Shown here piece after piece: positions 10,419 to 22,600 of a stretch of DNA of 64,000 nt. The DNA is taken from contig QEOQ01000180.1 of assembly GCA_010279815.1 (NCBI GenBank), forward strand, positions 233,770 to 297,769, written 5' to 3'. Under the pieces are notes generated by a model that saw nothing but the letters and a program-made list of their open reading frames with translations, was not told where the DNA came from and did not search any database. The position numbers and the translations under genes were made by a program. Every line of letters starts with the position of its first letter. Positions within the stretch are counted from its first letter, which is position 1. The stretch comes from Brachionus plicatilis (lineage: Eukaryota > Rotifera > Eurotatoria > Ploima > Brachionidae).

Positions 10419-11357
10419 TCAATTGTCCAATTTGAGTTTTTTGCTCGGCGGCACCTGGTCACTGTCCTCTTCCGTCAACGCGTTCTTGCTCCTGCCACAG
10501 TCGACTTGAGCAGCCGAGTCGACACACACACTTGTCTTGCTCCTGAGCCGCTTCTCCAGGCCGAACACCAGCTCGCTCATCAAACATAGATAGTCATCTG
10601 AATTGTTTGTTTTCGAGTACAAATTGCTCTCTGTTTTTATAACATAGACCACTAGAGACGCATAAGAAACATTTTTATAAAAATTTTTTTCCTTCAAACA
10701 AAATTTGTCCACAATTGACTCAATCAATTGTTTGATCAGTTGATTTCTCAGCTTTCTCTCAAACTTGAAAAGCTTTTCTTCTTTCAACGAAAGCTTGACT
10801 GGATGCACCGACTTGATCAAGTCGATTTTTTCCACCAGAACACTTCTTTTCCTCTCATTTTCATCATCCCCATTGAACCATTTAGAGTGTTCGTCAGTCT
10901 GACTTTGGCAATCGCGCACTGACTTGTGTCCGAGCAGGGCCACATTTGATCCAATGAACTCCAGTATGCTCTGTGTTTTGGCCTTTAGCTCCTCGAGCGA
11001 GGCCAATTTGACTTTGATGACATGGCAGTCGGGAATGCGGCAGCCGTCATCGCGACAGGTCTTGGCGTGGATGACACACAAGGCTACCAGCTGGCGACAA
11101 TAGTCGCATTGGCTGTTCACTTTTTCGCAAGAGTTAAAGTGCCTGACCACTGTTTTGAACTGTCTACACTTTTCGACCCGACAGCTCGACTCCGTACAGG
11201 CCACAGAATGCACCAGTGCTTCCAGATAGATGTCCACCACTCGCTTCGAGTTGTCCGCCTCGTGGCTCTGGTCTTTGCTGTCTGAATTGTCTGATTTGTT
11301 GGCTTCTGTGGCTGCTGGACTTGTGTCCTCTAGTCCGCTCAATGGTTCTGCGCTCAT
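10419..11357 (-). CDS. TAZ zinc-finger plus KIX domain protein (mini CBP/p300-like)
   Basis: A 312-residue intronless ORF with ATG at 11357. After an acidic/Ser-rich leader (1-38), residues 42-116 form a TAZ domain with three complete HCCC zinc clusters: H50/C54/C59/C64, H73/C77/C84/C87 and H97/C101/C106/C111. Residues about 203-272 look like a KIX domain, with RNQLIKQLIESI, then VVYVIKTESNLYSKTNNSDDY and LMSELVFGLEKRL, in the spacing of CBP KIX helices. The C terminus (PPSKKLKLDN) is a plausible nuclear localisation signal. CBP/p300 proteins exceed 2,000 residues and also carry bromodomain, HAT, ZZ and second TAZ; all are absent. The protein should bind transactivation domains (KIX and TAZ ligands) without acetylating. 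It may be a retrocopy-derived or truncated CBP paralogue; a competitor role is inference. The TAZ call is firm, the KIX call moderately so. Confidence 0.85.
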   Translation of the reverse strand: MSAEPLSGLEDTSPAATEANKSDNSDSKDQSHEADNSKRVVDIYLEALVHSVACTESSCRVEKCRQFKTVVRHFNSCEKVNSQCDYCRQLVALCVIHAKTCRDDGCRIPDCHVIKVKLASLEELKAKTQSILEFIGSNVALLGHKSVRDCQSQTDEHSKWFNGDDENERKRSVLVEKIDLIKSVHPVKLSLKEEKLFKFERKLRNQLIKQLIESIVDKFCLKEKNFYKNVSYASLVVYVIKTESNLYSKTNNSDDYLCLMSELVFGLEKRLRSKTSVCVDSAAQVDCGRSKNALTEEDSDQVPPSKKLKLDN

Positions 11358-11763
11358 TCTTTCTCTAAAATGGTTGATAGAAGCAAAATTTATCTAGTTT
11401 TTTTTTTTTGTATGCTGGTTCAATTAATGTTGAAATATTTTATGCATTGGTTTGGAGAAATGCGTGAGTTTTTAAAATGGTTTTGTTTCGAAAGAATGAT
11501 TAAATATTGCAAAATAAAGTAAGGTTAATTCTAAAATTTTTGTTGATTGTGTGTGTTCATTTTGAAATCTGACATCATTTAAAAAGAGAGTTTATTTGGA
11601 ATAAATTATGTGTGTCAAAATTTTTCTTCTTATAATAAGACTTACTTATTTTAATATTTTTTTTTGGTAATACGCTAGAACAGAATGGATGTGGACTTGC
11701 TTAATTCATAAATGGTCAATTCTAACTTAACAAAAAATCAAATGTCATCTAGAGAAAAGAAAA

Positions 11764-11862
11764 TATACACAGTAAGTGATTGGTTCCTTAAGACCGGTCA
11801 CAAATAGAACCGGTTTTCAAAACATATTTCAAATTGATTTATTTAAGTAAAAAAATTTTGCG
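11764..11862. repeat. direct repeat, copy 1 (pair with 12890-13018)
   Basis: Begins ACACAGTAAGTGATTG and contains CTTAAGACCGGT and a TAAGTAAAAAAATTTTGCG end. The same ordered blocks recur at 12890-13018 with small indels. The two copies bracket a hAT MITE and a MULE transposase relic. Confidence 0.75.
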
Positions 11863-12025
11863 AATAATTGGGAATCTGGACTTTTCTACATACTAATTGG
11901 GAAAATGAATAATTATCAATGGAGAATATTATACAGATATTATGAAATTTCTAAAGTGATCGTCATAGCTGGTGAAGAAAAAAGAGCTCTGTATTAAAAT
12001 AGCATGATTAAAATAAAACTATTAT

Positions 12026-12399
12026 CAGAGTTGTTTAAAGTCCCAAAAAAAGTCCAAGTCCAGACTTTAAAATTTAAAAAAAAAAAAAAAAAAGTCCAGA
12101 ATTTTTTTTTAAATTTGCTAGATCAGGCTTCACATCAAAAAATCTATATACTCTTGGGTTGTCTATTGCAATAGATTTGCCATTTATCAGAATTTTGTTG
12201 CAATTTTAGCATGAATTTCTTCTTCAGTATTCAAAATTCTAAAGCCTGGACTTTGACTCTTGAATGAAAATTAAAAAAAAAAGTCCTGAGTTGGACTTTT
12301 TTTTTTTTTTTTTTAAATTAAAGTCTTTGATCGGACTTTTGAAAAAAAAAAGTCTGGACTTGGACTTGACCAGAGACTTGTGACTTTTAAACAACTCTG
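12026..12399. mobile_element. hAT-type MITE, CAGAGTTG family
   Basis: Inverted ends CAGAGTTGTTTAAAGTCCC and TGTGACTTTTAAACAACTCTG-type; the flanks ACTATTAT (12018-12025) and ATTATTAT (12400-12407) agree at 7 of 8 positions, fitting an 8-bp hAT target duplication. Inside are paired A/T tracts with repeated AAGTCC motifs, and on the minus strand (about 12127-12211) an open piece ILINGKSIAIDNPRVYRFFD that recurs in sister copies. Confidence 0.85.
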
Positions 12400-12515
12400 A
12401 TTATTATAGAAGCAGTATTAAAAGAGCAGACAAAAAATAGCTATATTAAAAAAGAAAAATCATAATAACATGTTAAAAATAGAGAATAAATTGATTGTTT
12501 GAAAACAATCATTTT

Positions 12516-12845
12516 TTTTGTGATGGCACTTTTAAAGTAGCACCAAATTTGTTCACTCAACTCTACACTTTCCATACTCTTATTAATTCAAATTCAGTTC
12601 CTGAAATATGGGCGTTTTTACCTAGAAAAACTCAGGATATTTATGAGAAAATGTTAAACGAAATTTAAAATCAAATTAGTGTACATCCCAAGTCAATGAG
12701 TTCTGATTTTGAACAAGCATTCATTAATGCAGTGAAATTAGTTTTTTCCAGTAGTTCTTTGTTTAGATACTTTTTTCATTTTCGTAAGTCAATGATATCA
12801 AAAATTCAAGAACTAGATTTAACAGGAGATGCTAGAGAAAAAAAA
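12516..12845 (+). pseudogene. MULE (Mutator-like) transposase fragment
   Basis: One frame reads DGTFKVAPNLFTQLYTFHTL, then VPEIWAFLPRKTQDIYEKML, one stop, then PKSMSSDFEQAFINAVKLVF and FFHFRKSMISKIQELDL. This is the central MULE transposase catalytic domain: the DGTF aspartate and the second catalytic aspartate in SDFEQA are both visible. The third acidic residue and the zinc-knuckle end are missing, and an in-frame TAA breaks the frame. No intact copy is in the window, though MULE-type MITEs with 9-bp target duplications are (21815, 47023). Confidence 0.85.
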
Positions 12846-12889
12846 ACAAAATGAACAAAATACTAAAAGAAAAAGAAAATAGAATTAAA

Positions 12890-13018
12890 CACAGTAAGTG
12901 ATTGAGGTAAAGAACAATTAGGGCTGGTAGAACGGACCCTTAAGACCGGTTTCAAAACAGAACCATTTTTCAGAACCAATTTCAAATCGATTTATCTAAG
13001 TAAAAAAATTTTGCGTAT
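12890..13018. repeat. direct repeat, copy 2 (pair with 11764-11862)
   Basis: Same blocks as copy 1 (ACACAGTAAGTGATTG, CTTAAGACCGGT, AAGTAAAAAAATTTTGCG), with about 30 bp of extra sequence near its 5' end. It starts directly after the MULE relic. Confidence 0.75.
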
Positions 13019-13613
13019 AAAAATAATTAATGTGTTATTTTTAGATTTTTAACTCCTTTATTCGATTTATCTGATTTTACTTTTTGTTCAAACATTGAAT
13101 ACTACGAAACATAGGATTAGTTTTTTAAATAATTATTAATAAAAAGCCCAAAAAGAGTCGAGATTTTAAAAAATCTATTTAAAGCTTATTTTTTTCAACT
13201 GCAATAACAAATGAAAGGACAACATTAAACCCAAAAAGCGTAAAAAATTTAATGTGTTTGAACTCTTTGTCAAAAAATTCATAATAAATATTTAACCAAA
13301 AATTTGCTTTTTTTAAAGAATTAACATTTTTTTTTAAGTTAAAAATAGATATTCTTAACATTACAACTTTATTTTTTTTAAAAAAAATATCGAAAAAAAC
13401 TGTGTTCATTGAAAAAAACGATGAATTTACGTAAATTCATAAATGAACATCGATTTTACATTCGAAATTAGTTAACTAGGTATTCCTTTTATCTTTCAAG
13501 ATTAGATTCAAAAATTTCCAAGAATATTTTTTTTAAATTTTACTTAATTTGAAATAAAATAAATTAATAAAATTATAATAAAATTAAAAAGGTATGTTGA
13601 AATAGAGAAAAAC
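13019..13613. other. non-coding AT-rich interval
   Basis: An open frame at 13179-13409 (minus) is Lys/Phe/Asn-rich with no domain and looks like chance in AT-rich DNA. A 16-bp palindrome GAATTTACGTAAATTC lies near 13425. Confidence 0.5.
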
Positions 13614-13695
13614 AGGTGACCATGATTAATTGATAATTATATATATAAGCTACAGCAAGACTAGCTTGCGGAGTTAGTCTACTAGGAGGTCACCT
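13614..13695 (+). ncRNA. possible structured RNA or 5S-like relic
   Basis: AGGTGACC (13614-13621) pairs with GGTCACCT (13688-13695), and between them AGACTA (13658-13663) pairs with TAGTCT (13675-13680). The stretch is much richer in G+C than its surroundings. Part of it (AAG.TA.AGCAA, then TTAGT..ACT.GGA..GGT.ACC) can be lined up with the box A to box C half of the 5S gene at 34507, with gaps. It may be a 5S-derived SINE head or pseudogene; chance is not excluded. Strand is a guess from that comparison. Confidence 0.25.
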
Positions 13696-14081
13696 ATGGT
13701 AGAACCTTGCACATTACACTTAGAAAAGTACTGAAAAAAGAAATACTGTTTAAATTTTTAGGTCAAAATAAGAGTTAAGATTACAGATAGAAAAAGCTGT
13801 AAAAAGAAAAATTTTACAAATAAATGTTCATGATTGTTGACTGGACCGATTGTTAAATTAGTTGATGAATAAAAAAAAAGAAGAAATAATAAGAAAACAA
13901 ATACTTTTTATTGATAGTTTATTTTAAATGATCTAATTTTACTAAACATGATGTAAAAGTAGAAGCAATTTTCCCCAATTTCTTTATAAACTGTAATTAT
14001 TAATCAAAAGAGGTGAGCTCGGTCAAACTCAGACCTCCGATCATCTCGATTTCATGATCAAACGATTTTGATCAAGTGTTC

Positions 14082-14185
14082 CAGAGTTGTTTAAAAGTCC
14101 CAAAAAAAAGTCCAAGTCATTAAAAAAAAAGTCAAAAAATTTATATACTCTTGGGTTGTTTAATGCAATAGATTTGCCAAATATC
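14082..14185. mobile_element. truncated hAT-type MITE (left end)
   Basis: Starts CAGAGTTGTTTAAAAGTCCC and continues through AAGTCCAAGTC into the shared internal piece (minus strand MIFGKSIALNNPRVYKFFD). No right end follows at the expected distance; a right-end-like block occurs at 15681-15777 but without a matching target duplication. Confidence 0.6.
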
Positions 14186-15680
14186 ATGTTGATCACAAAA
14201 ATAATTATTCGAATTTGTTTGATCAAAAAAAATGATCTCCAAACCAAAAATCTTAAGTATTGATTTGATCTTTGGAATTAAAAAAAATGCATAAAATCCT
14301 TCTTTTTGGGCTCTTAAAATTTTACCATTTTCAAAATTTATCTTAAGTTAAAGTTAGAAAAAAGTCAGGGAATGAGTTAATGATCAAACTTTATGCCAGT
14401 AATAATAAGTTATGAACTTCATTTTCTATCATATTTCATAATTTTAAACATTTAAAAAATAAATTAACTCCTTAATAAACACTAAAAAGCTTGATGATTA
14501 TTTAATTATAGTTAATAAATTCCAATATCTTTTAAATCCCCCAAAAAAATATTGGATAATTTTAAAGAATTTTGACTATTGAATTTTTTTACTTTTGACT
14601 GGGAATTCTCGTAAAAAATTGCAATTTAAAATTTTTTGAAAATCTGAAAAGTTTTAACTTTGTCATCGACAAAAATGTAATCAATTGCGAATTAAAAATA
14701 TCACGATTATTCATGATTTTGGAATCAGACTTTAAATTTAAATTTTTTTCAAAAGCCTGTCTTGATTAACCTTAAAAAACAAATCTAATTTTTACAAAAA
14801 AATTATTTTTCCTTCTAAACGAAAAATTTTTAGCATCGACTAATTAAAAAAAAAAAAAATTTACGTGGTTAAATAAAGTTAAATGTTGAGTTAATTTTTG
14901 ATCGTCTACAAAACTAATATATCTCTATCGTTTAAAAATGATATCGTCAAAAGCTTTACTAAATATTTTACTTTGAATTAAAATTAAATTGAAGTTCTAT
15001 TTGAAATTACGATATCATTAATAATAAAAAATGTATCAATTTTTTTGGATAATTTGTCTATATATTCTTGAGCTTTCTTAGAAAAAAGTAAAATGAATAT
15101 TTTCATTTTCGATTATTTTTTTCTAGAATTTAAATACACAAATTTAATTTCACAAGCGATTTTTTGATTGAATAAGATTTAGTAGTTATTTCGAATATAT
15201 TAAAATATCTATTTGAAAATATGCTTTGTATTTTAATTTGAGAAATTTATAAAAAAAAAAGAATATTAAGTCCCTTAATTTAGAATATTCATCAGAAGAT
15301 AATTATTACTTTTAAAATATGAAAACCGGCTGAAAATTTTTCTTATATGGCTATTACTGTATTAATTATGAATTAGAAAACTTTTCGCATAAACAACATT
15401 TCATTAAGATAAGCATATTTAAAATAAATTAAGAAAGGCATGTTTTTTCATGTAATTCTTAATTTTTTTTAAATATATTATGTAATATTTCGGATTTTCA
15501 TTGAAATTATAAGTTTTGTCTGAAGGTGAAGAATTTTTCTTAAAATTAAACTTTTTCATTTCAATATTTTTAGTAACTAATGAAAAAATTTCAATTCAAA
15601 ATTATTTAAATAAAAATTAATTCTATTTAAACATTTTTAAGAATTGAATCTAATACTTGAAATCGTTAAATTAAATTATC
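14186..15680. other. non-coding AT-rich interval
   Basis: No gene-like frame on either strand. Runs of A/T only. Confidence 0.5.
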
Positions 15681-15777
15681 AAAGTCCGAGTCAAAGACTT
15701 AATTTTTTTTTTTAAATTCCGGACTTGGACTTTTTTCTTAATGACATCGACCTTTTTTTGGTTCTTTTAAACAACTC
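15681..15777. mobile_element. hAT-type MITE right-end fragment
   Basis: Contains AAAGTCCGAGTCAAAGACTT, a T tract, CCGGACTTGGACTTTTTT and ends GGTTCTTTTAAACAACTC, the mirror of the CAGAGTTGTTTAAAAG terminus. It is either the partner of 14082 split by later events or a second truncated copy. Confidence 0.5.
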
Positions 15778-16527
15778 GACTCAAGATCTAATTTTTGGTA
15801 AAAATATTAAAAACAATAATATCTTATGACATAATTTTAATAAACTTTGGCCAATAGTTTCTAGTTGGATGACGCTTTTAACTTCTTTTTCCTTTTAAAA
15901 ATTTTCTAGACCGTTCTTTTGTCAATTCTTTCATTATTTTAAACAAAATTTATGTGGCTATTTCACACCCAAGCTGTCTTATATCTATACACAACGAAAA
16001 ATTTTTTTTTGTTTTAACCTATTGGCATAAATTTCAATAAACTTTTTTCCCTCTATTAAATAGTTAAAAACTAAGAAAAATGTTAAATATCAAATATGAC
16101 TCAAAATCTTGGATTCGTATTGTTCATAGCATGTACAGAAAGATTTTTAATGCCTAAAAAAAAATCAGATTTTAAATTAATAAACTATATTGTTATGAAT
16201 AAATTCTAAATAAAAAAAAATCAACTAATTGATATCTTTATGAGGCTCAAAGAATGATTTAATTCATTAAAAAAATTAAAATTTGAAATAACCTCCGTCT
16301 ATAAAAAAACCTCATATTTGGTAAATAAACAAATAACAAATTCTTCACCAAAAACACAAATATTTTTGAAAAAGTCTTCGAAAGAGTCAAGAGAGAAGTG
16401 CTTAAATTAGTCTCTAGGATAAATACATCCCTTTGGATGCTTTAAAAAAATATTTAAATGTTTCTTCAGATATTATTGACTCGAAAAGGATTTCATCAAG
16501 TCCATTGGGAAACGAATGTTTTTAGTA

Positions 16528-17660
16528 CAGTGCTGCTATGATACGATGAATTCACAATATTTTACGTAAAATTACGTTAATTGACCAAATTTGACGATAA
16601 ATTACGTGAAATGACAAATTCTAGAAAACGTCATTTGACGTAAAATTTCGAAAATTAACGTTTTTTTACGTAATTTTTAGTCAAATTTGGTCAAACACAA
16701 AATTGCCAAAATTTTTGGAAAAAATCGAAAATTCCGTTAAAAAAAATTTTTTTTAATTTTTTTTCATTGAAAGTTTTTATAATCGAATTTTTTTTTTGAC
16801 CAAAATTTACGTAAAATATTGTTAATTTCGGTTAAAAAAAGTCAATAATGGAAATTTTATTTACAACTTAGTAATTTTAACTAATAAAAAAACGCATATA
16901 CACAATTAAATTAAAAAACCATATCAAAAAACGAAATTAATGATCTGACCAATCTTCGTTTCTCTCGATTACAACCTTTTTTACCTTTAAAACAATTTTT
17001 AACATTACCTTAAAAATGAAGTGAAACATTTTATGTTACCTTTTTTAAATGATCAATATAATTTTTACATTTAAGTGGGGTCAGAGTTTTGTGAAAATAC
17101 TGTATGGCTTTAAATAGATCTGAGTCACTTAAAATATTCTATTGTCTTACAAACACCTTTAATTCATTCCATAAAAGTTCAATCGGATTTAGGTCTGAAG
17201 ATTTTGGTGGAGATTTTATCTAAAAATGAATTCTTCACTTTAGACTTTAGATACAAAAAACTTTCGAAAAAGCTTGGCAACGAGCTGAGAACAGCATGAA
17301 GGGAAATAAAACTTAAAGGTTAATGGGACTTAAACCCAAAAATTGACTCAAGACTTTTGTTTTTTTATTAGTTAAAATTACTAAGTTGTAAATAAAATTT
17401 CCATTTTTGACTTTATTTGACTTTTTTTGACTTATTTTTAACCGAAAATAACAATATTTTACGTAAATTTTGGTCAAAAAAAGAATTCGATTTTAAAAAC
17501 TTTCAATGAAAAAAAATAAAAAAAAATTTTTTTTTTTACGGAATTTTCGATTTTTTCCAAAAATTTTGGCAATTTTGTGTTTGACAAAATTTGACTAAAA
17601 ATTACAAAATTTCGATAATTAACGTTTTTTTACGTAATTTTTAGTCAAACCCATTTATTC
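16528..17660. mobile_element. Tc1/mariner-type element with long inverted arms
   Basis: Starts TA-CAGTGCTGCTATG, like the TA-CAGTGGTGATTT end of the intact MITE at 63282. Arms at about 16655-16870 and 17395-17612 are inverted copies of each other, marked by TTACGTAATTTTTAGTC and AAATTGCCAAAATTTTTGG. The right terminus is lost or rearranged, since TTAACGTTTTTTTACGTAAT appears there again in direct orientation. The centre holds a transposase relic, listed separately. Confidence 0.7.
16930..17225 (-). pseudogene. Tc1-type transposase C-terminal relic
   Basis: The minus strand reads IKSPPKSSDLNPIELLWNEL, followed by KVFVRQ and, after a stop, DSDLFKAIQYFHKTLTPLKC. The SPDLNPIENLW-like motif carries the third catalytic acid of Tc1 transposases. 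Several stops make it dead. It lies between the inverted arms of the element at 16528-17660. Confidence 0.85.
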
Positions 17661-18285
17661 TCTATTGACTTCTTTTGTAACTTAACAGATTTCATTTTTT
17701 TTTAAACCATAATAATTAAAAAATATTTTTTAAAGAAAAAATTTCTTTAAAAATTGTTTTTATTGGTTTTATTAATTCTATTTTCTTTTGAATTTTCTAA
17801 CAATTAATACTATAAGAAGAAAAATTTTCAGTACACACATTAAGATTATCTTTAAAAATGAATAACTTTGCGAGTATTTAACTTTTTTCCAATTAGTAAA
17901 AAGATTCTGGTAAAAAAATTCAAAAAAAGCTTTCAATGTCAAATATATTATTATTATTATAAAAAAAAAACTAAATCAAAAGACAAAATACAATTATTCT
18001 CCCAAAATTAAGTTAAAAGGAACAAAATAAAAAAATTCATCAAAGCAAGATCAGAATGAAAGATTATAAAGCCGAATAATTTTAATATTTTTTTAGCATA
18101 TACTCAACCAAATTATATTAATTAAAAATAATTTGAAATTATTTATTCAACTCATTCCAAAAAATTTTCTAATAATTTGCAATCCAAATTACTAAAAAAA
18201 AATTGAAAATAATGAAAATCTATGAATAAAAGATAAATTTAAGTCGACACGTCACCAAATTATATTTTACTAATTAAAGCTTAAA
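17661..18285. other. RNF121 upstream region
   Basis: AT-rich, no coding signal. Presumed promoter region; a TTTACTAATTAAAG acceptor-like string ends 7 nt before the RNF121 ATG and might be a splice or trans-splice acceptor. Confidence 0.45.
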
Positions 18286-19615
<1,330 letters not shown>

Positions 19616-19689
19616 TTCGAGTTTAAATTTTTAAAAGGGCCAACTTAAAAATAATTTATTGAAATTTTTTTATTGGAATAAATTTTTGA

Positions 19690-22600
19690 TTAATTTAGAA
19701 AAAATTCACAATAGTTTCCAGAAAAATTTTGTTTACAAGAACAAAATGCTCGATTAAGTAATCTGTAACAAGTCCCTCCATTCAAACATAAATTAAATGA
19801 GCATAATTGGGCTTTAATTTTTTGACAATGCCGTCCTGTAAAATATATTTGACATCTGCATTGTCCGTAATAGCATCTACCACCATTAAGACATGAGGCA
19901 TCTGACTCACAATCTTTTAAATATCTAACCAAGCTAATACTTTGACCAGATGGTTTGTCACAATTATTTCCAATCCATCCGGGTAAACCTAATATTAAAT
20001 TTAAATTTTTTAAATTATATAAAATGCAAATAAATTTAAAATGAATAATTTTTTTACATTTACAAAAAGGTCCTTTTGTATTTTGAAAGCATAAACCATT
20101 ATTACAATTTATTTGTGAACATTTAGCCTCTTAATTTAAAATTTAAATTTAGAGTTTTTATTAAAAAAATTTTCATTTCAGGATGCTAAATCAAAGATTT
20201 ATTTTCAGGCCCTAAAAATAGAATTTAAAATTTTAAAAATTTTCCACTAGATACTTTGAAAACTTAATCAATTTTGTGAACCGTCCGTCTTCTATATTCA
20301 ATAGTATAAGATAAATAGTGTTTGATACGGTCAAGACAAACCGGTCCATTACACGGACGGTTTTTTGCGGTCATTTGGCCGGTCAACCAGGCGGTCTAAT
20401 TTTTGGACCGCCAAAATAAACGGTCTAAAATATACGAACGGTCTGAAAAACGGTCTAAAAAATACGGACGGTCAAAAATACGGCCAAATTTTTGGCGGTT
20501 AGCCACTTAAATTGATATTTTTTTCGAAAAAATGTTTTTAATTTTTAAAAACTAACTTTTTAAAATGATAAAAAAAGTAGAAAAAATTTTTCTTAATTTA
20601 ATTTAAAAAGTTTTTTAAAATTTTTTTAATTTTATTTTTCAAAATTTTACAAAAAATTTAGTGACCGCCCGCCAAAAAGTTGGCCGGTTTTTTGGCCGCC
20701 CGTATATTCTAGACCGTTTATTTTGGCGGTCCAAAAATTAGACCGCCTAGCTGACCGGCCAAATGACCGCCCGTTTAAAGGTTGTCCGGCTACTGCGGAC
20801 ACGGTCACGGTTTCTGAAAATTTTGGCCGGTTAAGTGTCCGCTTGTACGGATCCCAACACTAAAGATAAATTATTACACGATTTACAATCAAAAAGCTTA
20901 CTAAATGAGAATTTGAAAAATAAATTTCACATTTTTTGAAACTGGTCCCTTCATTATTTATTTTAAACTTATTGAAATCACTTTCAAAAAATGAATCAAC
21001 TCTCTGGACGCTCAATAACAGCAAAAATAGTCAAATATTGAAGCTATAAGATTGTTAATAGAAGAATATGCTTATTTAATAATGTTTGAAGTCATAAACC
21101 AAAATAAGGCTATTTTTAAGTTTTAATTTTCGACAACGTATTTTTATATATTTTATGTAAGTCGTTCAACTCTTTCACAGGTGTAACAAAAATTGATACA
21201 TTTACAGATTAAAGTTTAATACTGCATAAAGTGTAACATACTTTGTTGCACCTTTTTTTCTTTTTGTAATTGTAAGTTTTGTATAAAATTTTAAAAAATA
21301 AATGTATCATAATGAATTCCTTTGTGGTCAAAATATACAACCAAAAATATTAAACTTTCCAGTTTAAATAATTGAGTCAAAAGTTAGAAAAAAAATGAAG
21401 CTTACTATTTGAAAATTGAAAAAATCTTTCTAAATAAATTTTTTGAATTTTATTTTTAGAATCTGGACAGTAGTGAAATTATGAAGCAATATTTTTAATA
21501 TTTTTGGTGTAGATATTTGGTTTCTAGAAAAAGAGTAACTAAGAATTTTTAAAATAAAAGTGATACTTTGTCCTTTAAGTACTTTATTTAAAAATAAGGG
21601 CCTGTTTACCTGATCAATACCCAAATAATTAATTAGGATCAATTTTATTGTGCTCTAGGTTTTTAAGAACAATCTGGAACCTTTTTTCTATTTATTTGAG
21701 CCTGGTTTTAGTTGATTTTTAAAAATAATTTTCTCATCAAAACTAAGAATTAAATAAATTTATAGTTTTTATTAATAAATATAAAAAGTCTTTTAAAATG
21801 TTTATCATAAATTCGGGGTTGTGAAGTTCATTTCATTCGATCGTTTCAATTCAGATAAATTTGAATAATTTTTTTACTATAAAGAATAATTTAGTTCTGT
21901 AAAATGCTTAATGTTTAAGCAATTTTGCTATATCTGAAAATATATGTCTGCAAATACTCTGCAATGTACTTGCACAATTAATTAGAATACTTTTTAATGG
22001 TGTGCAAAATACAGAAAATTGCAGAGTATTTTGCAGACTTATTTTACTGCATTAAGCAAATTTGCTTATAATTAAGCATTTTATAGAACTAAATTATCTC
22101 TTTTAGTAAAAAAGTTATTCAAGTTTTCCTGAATTGAAAAGATCGAATTGAAACGAACTTCACAACCCCCATAAATTCAATATCAAAAAATTAAGATTAG
22201 AATAAGGTTCTAATTAAAATAAAATAATATTCAATTATTCAAACAAATTTAAACAATGAATTACTAATATAAAAAATATATATTTGATAAATGACCTTAA
22301 ATTGGAGTAAAATTATATTTGATTTCATAATTCAAAATTATTTTATTTTTATTGGATTTATTTTTTAATTTTGAGCTTGATTCGAAATTTCTTTGACTGA
22401 AGCTAAACAGTAGTGCTCAATTTATTAAAGACATTTTCGAATTCTTTGTTTTTTTAGAATAATTTGAGTTAAATAAGAAAAATTTATCTTTTTGAAATTT
22501 TACCCAAATTTAATAAAAAATCTACGTATAATCAGGTTTTTTTTACTTCGTTTTTCGTAAAACAAGGTAAATTTGCCTTATTTAACTTAATTTTAAAAAA

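Noticed and set aside
10268..10462. Cys-rich minus frame with CCCGCCCCCC
   Set aside because: It is a translation of the CAA microsatellite in the 3' UTR of the TAZ-KIX gene.
14082..15777. One 1.7-kb hAT element from 14082 to 15777
   Set aside because: Ends are compatible, but the flanking 8 bp (AAGTGTTC and ACTCAAGA) do not match and nothing transposase-like lies between.
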